A stretch of DNA of 64,000 bases from Hymenobacter aerophilus DSM 13606. GTDB lineage: Bacteria; Bacteroidota; Bacteroidia; Cytophagales; Hymenobacteraceae. The first letter of the stretch is position 1. Each line of letters starts with the position of its first letter. A program made the translations under genes and the position numbers. The stretch spans positions 1 through 64,000 of the forward strand of contig NZ_KB907818.1 of assembly GCF_000382225.1 (NCBI RefSeq), given 5' to 3'. Shown one piece after another: positions 58,485 through 64,000 of the stretch. Under the pieces are notes generated by a model. The model was given only the letters and a program-made list of their open reading frames with translations. It made no database searches and was not told the DNA's origin.

Positions 58485-60616
58485 TGCCTACCGGCTACGG
58501 CGGCGCGAATATCAGCCGGCGAGTCGCGGGGAATGGCGGCCAGTAGCTGCCGGGTGTACTCGTGCCGGGGGTTGGCGTAGATGTCGGCGGCGGGGCCGGA
58601 TTCTACGATTTGGCCCTGCCGCATGACCAGCAGCCGGTCGCTCATGAAACGGGCCACCGACAGGTCGTGGGTGATGAATAGATAGGTGATACCGAACTCG
58701 CGTTTGAGGTCGTTGAGCAGGTTGAGCACCTGGGCCTGCACCGATACATCGAGGGCCGAAACCGACTCGTCGCAGATGATGCACTTGGGTTGCAGGGCCA
58801 AGGCGCGGGCAATGCAGATGCGCTGGCGCTGGCCGCCGCTGAACTCGTGGGGGTAGCGCTGGAAGTGTTCCTCGCGCAGGCCCACCGTGCGCAGCAGCTC
58901 CAGCACCTTGGCGCGCTGCTGCTCGGCGCTGCCACCCACGCCATGCACCCGCATGGGCTCCCAGATGGCCTCGCCCACCGTCAGCATGGGATTGAGGGCG
59001 GCGTAGGGGTCCTGGAACACCATCTGCAGCTCGCGCCGCCGCCGCCGCAGGGCTTCGGATGGCAGCGTGGCCCAATCGTCGCCCCCGAACAGGATGCGGC
59101 CCCCGGTTGGTTCCACCAGCCGCAGCAGCGCCCGGCCCAGCGTGGTTTTGCCACAGCCCGATTCGCCCACCAGCCCCACCGTTTCGCCGGGATAAATGGC
59201 AAAGCTCACCCCATCCACCGCCCGCACAAACTCCGGCTTGCGGCTGAAAAAGCCCTTGCGAATCGGGAAGTACACGTTCAGATTCTCGACTTCCAGAAGC
59301 GGGCTCCGAGGACCTGCTGTCCCAGGGTTGAAACCCTGGGCTACGAAGTGGGAGGCAACGGCAGCTTCTGAAGCTTCATTTGCCCCTGCCTCGCCCCCTC
59401 TCCTACCTATTTCCTCTTCACCCTCCGGCGCGCTAATTAGCCCAGGACTTGAGCCCTGGGACACGGGGGATGCGGAGGTCACGGAAGAGGCAGAAGAGGC
59501 GGGAGCCTCAGGGTCGGCCACAGTTGCCTGAGAAGCCTCCGCCAGCGGGTCGGCAGTAAGCGGCAACGGCAGGCCCGATTCGGCGCTGGGGGCCGATTCG
59601 AGGCCAAAATGCGGGGTTTCGGGGCGTGAAACAGAATGTTCCACGGGAAACATTTTGGTGGTATCGGTTCCGCTGGCAGGTACAATCTCAACCTCAGCAG
59701 CCATTTCAGCCTCAAGTACTTGCGCCGTATTGGTTTCAGTGCTTATAAAGCCCCCATCGGCCGTTTCACGCATGAAATCGGCCACTACGGGAAGTTTTTT
59801 GCGGCCTACCGAAAGTTTTGGGCGGCAGGCCAGCAGGCCCTTGGTGTAGGGGTGCTGGGGGTTAGTAAAGATGTCGAGCACGGGGCCCTGTTCTACCACC
59901 CGGCCGCGGTACATCACCAGAATCCGGTCGGCTATTTCGGCTACCACGCCCAGGTCGTGGGTGATGAAGATGACGGCTGTATCGTGCTCACGGCGCAGCT
60001 CATCAATCAGGCGCAGCACCTGCGCCTGCACCGTTACATCGAGGGCCGTGGTGGGCTCGTCGGCAATCAGCAGGGCGGGGTTGCAGGCCATAGCCATGGC
60101 AATCATCACGCGCTGCTTCTGGCCGCCGCTGATTTCGTGGGGGTAGCTGGCGAATATCTTTTCGGGCCGGGGCAGGCGGGCCATCGTGAACAGCTCGACG
60201 GTGCGGGCGCGGGCCTCCTGCTCGGTTAGGCTGGTGTGCAGGCGCAGGGCCTCCACCACCTGGGGGCCGCAGTGGTACACCGGGTTCAGCGAGGTCATGG
60301 GCTCCTGAAAAATCATCCCAATGTCGTTGCCGCGCACCTGCCGCAGCTGCTCGTCGGAGAGCGTGAGCAAGTCTACCTCGCCCAGCGCTTCGCTCTGAAA
60401 CCGGGCCTCGCCGCTCGCTATTCGGCCGGGCGGCATCGGCACCAGCCCCATCAGGGCCAGCGAAGTAACCGACTTGCCCGAGCCCGACTCGCCCACGATG
60501 GCCAGCGTCTCGCCCCGGTGCAAATCAAACGAAATGCCCTCCACGGCCCGCGTGTTGCCCCGGTGGCTATGGAAGTCGATGGTCAGGTCGCGGACGGAGA
60601 GAATGGGAACGGGCAT
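58481..60616 (-). CDS. Fused oligopeptide ABC transporter ATPase (DppD-DppF type)
   Basis: A 711-aa protein of two ABC ATPase domains, like GsiA. Domain 1 (about 1-270): Walker [10 protein letters not shown], signature SGGQKQR, Walker [13 protein letters not shown]. Domain 2 (about 435-700): Walker [10 protein letters not shown], signature SGGQRQR, Walker [12 protein letters not shown]. Each has a C-terminal oligopeptide-type extension ([13 protein letters not shown] and [13 protein letters not shown]). They power uptake of peptides or similar substrates by permeases encoded elsewhere. The linker (about 285-430) is low complexity and holds two copies of a palindromic repeat in frame and a parS-like sequence. 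Confidence 0.94.
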   Translation of the reverse strand: MPVPILSVRDLTIDFHSHRGNTRAVEGISFDLHRGETLAIVGESGSGKSVTSLALMGLVPMPPGRIASGEARFQSEALGEVDLLTLSDEQLRQVRGNDIGMIFQEPMTSLNPVYHCGPQVVEALRLHTSLTEQEARARTVELFTMARLPRPEKIFASYPHEISGGQKQRVMIAMAMACNPALLIADEPTTALDVTVQAQVLRLIDELRREHDTAVIFITHDLGVVAEIADRILVMYRGRVVEQGPVLDIFTNPQHPYTKGLLACRPKLSVGRKKLPVVADFMRETADGGFISTETNTAQVLEAEMAAEVEIVPASGTDTTKMFPVEHSVSRPETPHFGLESAPSAESGLPLPLTADPLAEASQATVADPEAPASSASSVTSASPVSQGSSPGLISAPEGEEEIGRRGGEAGANEASEAAVASHFVAQGFNPGTAGPRSPLLEVENLNVYFPIRKGFFSRKPEFVRAVDGVSFAIYPGETVGLVGESGCGKTTLGRALLRLVEPTGGRILFGGDDWATLPSEALRRRRRELQMVFQDPYAALNPMLTVGEAIWEPMRVHGVGGSAEQQRAKVLELLRTVGLREEHFQRYPHEFSGGQRQRICIARALALQPKCIICDESVSALDVSVQAQVLNLLNDLKREFGITYLFITHDLSVARFMSDRLLVMRQGQIVESGPAADIYANPRHEYTRQLLAAIPRDSPADIRAAVAGRQ
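59319..59344. repeat. Intragenic palindrome CCCAGGGTTGAAACCCTGGG, copy 1
   Basis: Self-complementary core CCCAGGGTTgAAACCCTGGG with flanks GT/CTAC, within the ABC ATPase linker. On the coding strand it reads [11 protein letters not shown]. Copy 2 (59437-59462) is the same element in the other orientation. Confidence 0.85.
59437..59462. repeat. Intragenic palindrome CCCAGGACTTGAGCCCTGGG, copy 2
   Basis: TTAGCCCAGGACTTGAGCCC.. resembles the reverse complement of copy 1 (GTAGCCCAGGGTTTCAACCC). It encodes [10 protein letters not shown] in the linker, keeping the frame open. Confidence 0.8.
59637..59652 (+). promoter_or_regulatory. parS-like sequence within the ABC ATPase linker
   Basis: TGTTCCACGGGAAACA differs at one position (CACGTG to CACGGG) from canonical parS. 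It encodes MFPVEH in the linker. It may be a weak or decayed ParB site. Its presence 8.8 kb from an exact parS site makes chance less likely, but function is unproven. Confidence 0.45.
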
Positions 60617-60698
60617 GGATGTAAAGATAGCAGGGCGAAACGCTGCTTGTTTTCAAACGCAAACGGCCCACCTGATGGCGGGCCGTCTAACGGGTGTG

Positions 60699-60790
60699 GT
60701 CATTCAGAGCGAAGCGAAGAATCTCGCGGGCTGACATTGAAATGGTAACTCAACGTCAGCCTGCGAGATTCTTCGCTTCGCTCTGAATGA
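60699..60790. repeat. Palindromic repeat, GTCATTCAGAGCG family, locus 9
   Basis: Arms GTCATTCAGAGCGAAGCGAA... and complement, about 42 bp with a few mismatches. It is close to the lspA stop (60801), downstream of it, and upstream of the fused ABC ATPase gene. Confidence 0.9.
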
Positions 60791-60800
60791 CGTTCTGTTG

Positions 60801-61460
60801 CTACGCTACTTCCGGCGCCTCGGCGTCGCGGCGGGCCTGGGTGGCTTCTTTGGCAGCGCGCTCCTCGGCTTCGGCGGCTTCGAAATGCTGGCCGTAGAAG
60901 CGGTTTTGGAACAGCAGAATCAGGGCCACGCCCACGAAAATAGCGGCATCGGCAATGTTGAAAATGGGCCAGAGCGAGAGGTGCGAGCCGCCCACCAACG
61001 GCCAGGTGGAGGGCAGGATGCCTTCGTAGATGTCCACGTAGAGCATGTCAATCACCTGCCCGTGCAGCCAGGGCGTGGGTGCCCCGAAGGGCGCGTTGTT
61101 GTAGATGACGCCGTAGAAAATCGAGTCGATGAGGTTGCCGATGGCGCCGCCCAGAATCAGCGAGATGCAGATAATGAGGGCGTTGGGCGCGTGCTGCTTC
61201 CAGAGGCGGTAAATGTAGTAGGCAATGCCCGTTACGGCCACCAGCCGGAACAGCGTCAGGAACATCTTGCCGAAGGGCTCGGGCAGCTCCACGCCGAACG
61301 CCATGCCCGGATTGAGCGTGTAGTGCAGTTTGAACCAGTCGCCGAACACGGGGATTTCGCCGGCCATGCCCATGGGCATGTAGCGGTGCACGGCCCATTT
61401 CGAGAGCTGGTCGATGACGATGACGAGCAAGGCCACGAGGTAGTATTTCCAGTACTTCAT
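60801..61460 (-). CDS. lspA: Lipoprotein signal peptidase (signal peptidase II)
   Basis: A 219-aa membrane aspartyl protease that cleaves the signal peptide of diacylglyceryl-modified prolipoproteins. Four transmembrane segments. Motifs: VIDQLSKWAVH, LNPGMAFGV, LGGAIGNLIDSI (first catalytic Asp, about 119) and FNIADAAIF (second catalytic Asp, about 172). A charged, Ala/Glu-rich C-terminal tail (about 190-219) is longer than in E. coli LspA. It follows ileS on the same strand, a classic gene order. Confidence 0.96.
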   Translation of the reverse strand: MKYWKYYLVALLVIVIDQLSKWAVHRYMPMGMAGEIPVFGDWFKLHYTLNPGMAFGVELPEPFGKMFLTLFRLVAVTGIAYYIYRLWKQHAPNALIICISLILGGAIGNLIDSIFYGVIYNNAPFGAPTPWLHGQVIDMLYVDIYEGILPSTWPLVGGSHLSLWPIFNIADAAIFVGVALILLFQNRFYGQHFEAAEAEERAAKEATQARRDAEAPEVA

Positions 61461-61724
61461 TTTTTTAGAAGTGAGAGGTTAGATGTGAGAAGTGAGACTT
61501 CGCTCTGACAGGCTGTCAGCGTTGTTCCCTCCCTCCTCTCGTAGCACAAAGGGACGAAGATTTTTAGACTTGGTCCCGTGGCCTCGGAGCCCGGCTATCT
61601 GCCCAGCGGTATATGTTCTGGTGGTCGGTTTGTGCCCTTTTGAGCCGGATTTTGGGGCCGGCTCCGGGCTTTATGCGCCGGTGTGCCAACCGCCGGTTTG
61701 GGGCCGGCGGTTGGCGCTTCAGCC

Positions 61725-64000
61725 TCAGGCAGTTGCCGCTTCCAGCCGCACAGGCACCTGATAGTCGTCAAATTCGAGCACGGAATCACCGTTCACATCA
61801 ACCGCGAAATCGAGGCTGAGGGCCTGGATTTCCTCGCGGATGTAGTCACCGAACGACTGTACGGCGGCTTCCAGCTCGGGCTGCTGGCCCAGCGTTACGC
61901 GGATTTTGTCCTGCACTTCCAGGCCGCTGTCTTTGCGCAGGTTTTGAAGGCGGTTCACCAGCTCGCGGGCCACGCCTTCCTGACGCAGCTCGTCGGTCAG
62001 CGTCACGTCGAGGGCTACCGTGAGGGGGCCGTCGGTGGCCACGAGCCAGCCGGGCAAGTCGTCGGTGCGGATTTCCACGTCGTCGGGAGCCAGGGTATAG
62101 GTTTCACCCTCAATTTCCACGCGTAGGCTTCCCTCCTTCTCCAGCTGGCTGATTTCGGCGGCCGTCATCTGCTGGATACGGGCGCCTACCACCTTCAGCT
62201 TGGGGCCGTACTGCTGGCCCAGGCGCTTGAAGTTGGGCTTCACCGACTTCACCAGCACGCCGCTGGTGTCGTCGAGGAACTCCACGTGCTTCACGTTCAC
62301 CTCGGCGCAAATCAGGTCTTCCACCTTGCCCACCTGCTCGCGGGTGCGGTCATTGAGTACCGGCACCAGGATGCGCTGTAGCGGCTGGCGCACCTTCAGC
62401 ACCGACTTCTTGCGGAGCGAGTGGGTGAGCGAGGAAATTCGCTGGGCCAGCTCCATCCGCTCCTCCAGCGCCTTATCAATGCGGGCCTCATCGGCCTGCA
62501 CGAGCAGCGTCAGGTGGATGGATTCGGCCTTTTCGGCGGCGGGGGCGGCAGTGTTGAGGTTCTGGAACAGCCACTCGGCGAAGAAGGGCGCGATGGGCGA
62601 CATGAGCTGGGCCACCACTTCGAGGCACTCCTGGAGCGTTTCGTAAGCGGCGCGCTTGTCGGTGGTCAGCTCGCCCTTCCAGAACCGCCGGCGCGAGAGG
62701 CGCACGTGCCAGTTGGAGAGCTGGTCGGTCACGAAATCCTGGATGGCGCGGGCGGCCTTGGTAGGGTCGTAGGCGTCGTAGTGGCCGCGCACTTCCTGAA
62801 TCAAGGACTGCAGCTTGCTCAGCACCCAACGGTCCAGCTCGCCCAGCTCGGCGTGCGGCACGCGCGGTTTCTGGCCCGGCCGGAAGCCGTCGAGGTTGGC
62901 GTAGAGGGCGTAGAACGAGTAGGTGTTGAACAGCGTGCCGAAGAAACGGCGCTGCACCTCCGTGATGCCGTTGAGGTCGAACTTGAGGTTGTCCCAGGGC
63001 TGGGCGTTGGCAATCATGTACCAGCGCGTGGCGTCGGGACCGTATTGGGCGATGGTGGCAAACGGGTCGACGGCGTTGCCGAGGCGCTTGCTCATCTTGT
63101 TGCCGTTCTTATCGAGCACCAAGCCGTTGGCCATCACGTTCTTGTAGGCCACCGAGTCTTCCAGCATTACGGCCAGCGCGTGCAGCGTGAAGAACCAGCC
63201 GCGGGTCTGGTCCACGCCTTCGGCAATGAAATCGGCCGGGAAATTCTGGTGGAACTGCTCGGCGTTTTCGAGCGGATAGTGCCACTGGGCGTAAGGCATG
63301 GCGCCGCTGTCGAACCAGACGTCAATCAGGTCCGGCTCCCGGTACATGGGCTGGCCGCTGGGGCTCACCAGGAAAATATCGTCTACGTAGGGACGGTGCA
63401 GGTCCACCTTTTCGCCGTTGGCGTAGGGGTTGTGGGTCATGATTTCGGCCGCTACGGCCTTGTCAATCTCCTGCTTCATCTGCTCAATCGAGCCGATGCA
63501 GATTTCCTCGGTACCATCCTGGGTGCGCCAGATGGGCAGCGGCGTGCCCCAGTAACGCGAGCGGCTCAGGTTCCAGTCCACCAGGTTTTCGAGCCAGTTG
63601 CCGAAGCGGCCGGTGCCGGTGCTGGCGGGCTGCCAGTTGATGGTTTTGTTGAGCTCGATGAGCCGGTCCTTGACGGCCGTGGTTTTGATAAACCACGAGT
63701 CGAGGGGGTAGTAGAGCACGGGCTTGTCGGTGCGCCAGCAGTGCGGGTAGGTGTGCTCGTACTTCTCCACTTTGAAGGCCGTGCCGTCGCCTTTCATGCG
63801 GATGGCAATGCTTTCGTCGAGGGTCTTGTAGTCGGCGCCGCTCTGGTCGTGGCCGTCGTAGTTCTTCACCCAGCGGCCCCCGAATTCGCCCATCTGGGCC
63901 ACGTAGCGGCCGGTGCGGTCCACGATGGGGCCGAGCTTGCCCTCGGCGTCGGCCAGCAGCAGGGCCGGAATACCGTTCTGCTGGGCCACCCGGAAGTCGT
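61725..64000 (-). CDS. ileS: Isoleucyl-tRNA synthetase, C-terminal part (5' end off the window)
   Basis: The last ~758 residues of a class I synthetase that charges tRNA-Ile. The coding frame stays open to the right edge, so the start and the HIGH motif are outside the window. Seen here: part of the editing domain (TYPHCWRTDKPVLYYPLDSWFI), LSRSRYWGTPLPIW, IDVWFDSGAMPYAQWHYP, the KMSKR-type loop NKMSKRLGNAVDPF (about 298 of the visible part), the anticodon-binding helical domain (about 395-540), and a C-terminal domain. No C-terminal zinc-finger cysteines are seen. Confidence 0.97.
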   Translation of the reverse strand, partial: DFRVAQQNGIPALLLADAEGKLGPIVDRTGRYVAQMGEFGGRWVKNYDGHDQSGADYKTLDESIAIRMKGDGTAFKVEKYEHTYPHCWRTDKPVLYYPLDSWFIKTTAVKDRLIELNKTINWQPASTGTGRFGNWLENLVDWNLSRSRYWGTPLPIWRTQDGTEEICIGSIEQMKQEIDKAVAAEIMTHNPYANGEKVDLHRPYVDDIFLVSPSGQPMYREPDLIDVWFDSGAMPYAQWHYPLENAEQFHQNFPADFIAEGVDQTRGWFFTLHALAVMLEDSVAYKNVMANGLVLDKNGNKMSKRLGNAVDPFATIAQYGPDATRWYMIANAQPWDNLKFDLNGITEVQRRFFGTLFNTYSFYALYANLDGFRPGQKPRVPHAELGELDRWVLSKLQSLIQEVRGHYDAYDPTKAARAIQDFVTDQLSNWHVRLSRRRFWKGELTTDKRAAYETLQECLEVVAQLMSPIAPFFAEWLFQNLNTAAPAAEKAESIHLTLLVQADEARIDKALEERMELAQRISSLTHSLRKKSVLKVRQPLQRILVPVLNDRTREQVGKVEDLICAEVNVKHVEFLDDTSGVLVKSVKPNFKRLGQQYGPKLKVVGARIQQMTAAEISQLEKEGSLRVEIEGETYTLAPDDVEIRTDDLPGWLVATDGPLTVALDVTLTDELRQEGVARELVNRLQNLRKDSGLEVQDKIRVTLGQQPELEAAVQSFGDYIREEIQALSLDFAVDVNGDSVLEFDDYQVPVRLEAATA

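Noticed and set aside
58481..60616. Fused ABC ATPase as an assembly or annotation fusion of two genes
   Set aside because: One continuous frame runs through the linker without a stop, and GsiA-type two-domain fusions are known.

Overview
The window is a GC-rich stretch of a Bacteroidota chromosome, most likely a Hymenobacter-type member of the Cytophagales. Four things point that way. The promoters carry the Bacteroidota -7 element TAnnTTTG (rRNA, tRNA-Phe, glmS, gltX, panD, recJ and others). Several families are typical of the phylum: DUF4270, DUF4476, a PorE-like OmpA/PD40 lipoprotein, a bacterial GGGP synthase, and a DksA-like protein with one cysteine. Most start sites lack a Shine-Dalgarno sequence. 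The genes are housekeeping and envelope genes. I see no prophage, insertion sequence, CRISPR array or defence locus.

Layout. 1-258 is the 5' end of a 16S rRNA gene read leftward; its leader (259-960) carries three tandem promoters inside a repeated 27-bp unit. 1035-7126 (minus) holds a DUF4476 protein, the PorE-like lipoprotein and a two-gene Fe-S reductase with a conserved small partner. 7309-7381 is tRNA-Phe. 7418-10650 has a membrane J-domain/TPR protein, then a plus-strand operon holin-like / membrane protein / GGGP synthase. 10812-17092 (minus) carries an AraC regulator, acyl-CoA dehydrogenase, membrane Zn-protease, rfaE2, a flippase-like protein, panD and panC. 17213-21505 (plus) has a GT5-only glycogen-synthase-like protein, a DUF4270 lipoprotein and glmS. 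21601-26789 includes a 3HCDH-like protein, ridA, a pentapeptide protein, gltX and an AIM24 protein. 26866-32229 (minus) contains small envelope proteins, a GH3-like enzyme, lptB and an M61 peptidase. 32404-42147 has DoxX, recJ, a TPR protein and an envelope operon read coaX > OM barrel > lptC > small membrane protein > PpiD-like foldase. 42326-48082 (minus) has a pseudouridine synthase with a huge disordered arm, a DksA-like protein, ribH, a TPR membrane protein and pdhA. 48152-49658 is recF with a DUF721/DciA-like gene. 49973-55385 has a thioesterase, a small AT-rich HTH island next to a canonical parS site, GDPD, rhomboid and polyprenyl synthase genes. 55607 to the end (minus) has rnr, a fused oligopeptide ABC ATPase, lspA and the 3' part of ileS.

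The most unusual feature is the density of palindromic intergenic repeats in several unrelated sequence families. Nine loci share the GTCATTCNGAGCG / GTCATCCTGAGCG core. Some arms supply the stop codon or last codons of neighbouring genes (panC, the GGGP synthase, the fused ABC ATPase). Two copies of another family lie in frame inside the linker of the fused ABC ATPase. A canonical parS site at 50.8 kb and a one-mismatch relative at 59.6 kb suggest that the window lies in the origin-proximal domain.
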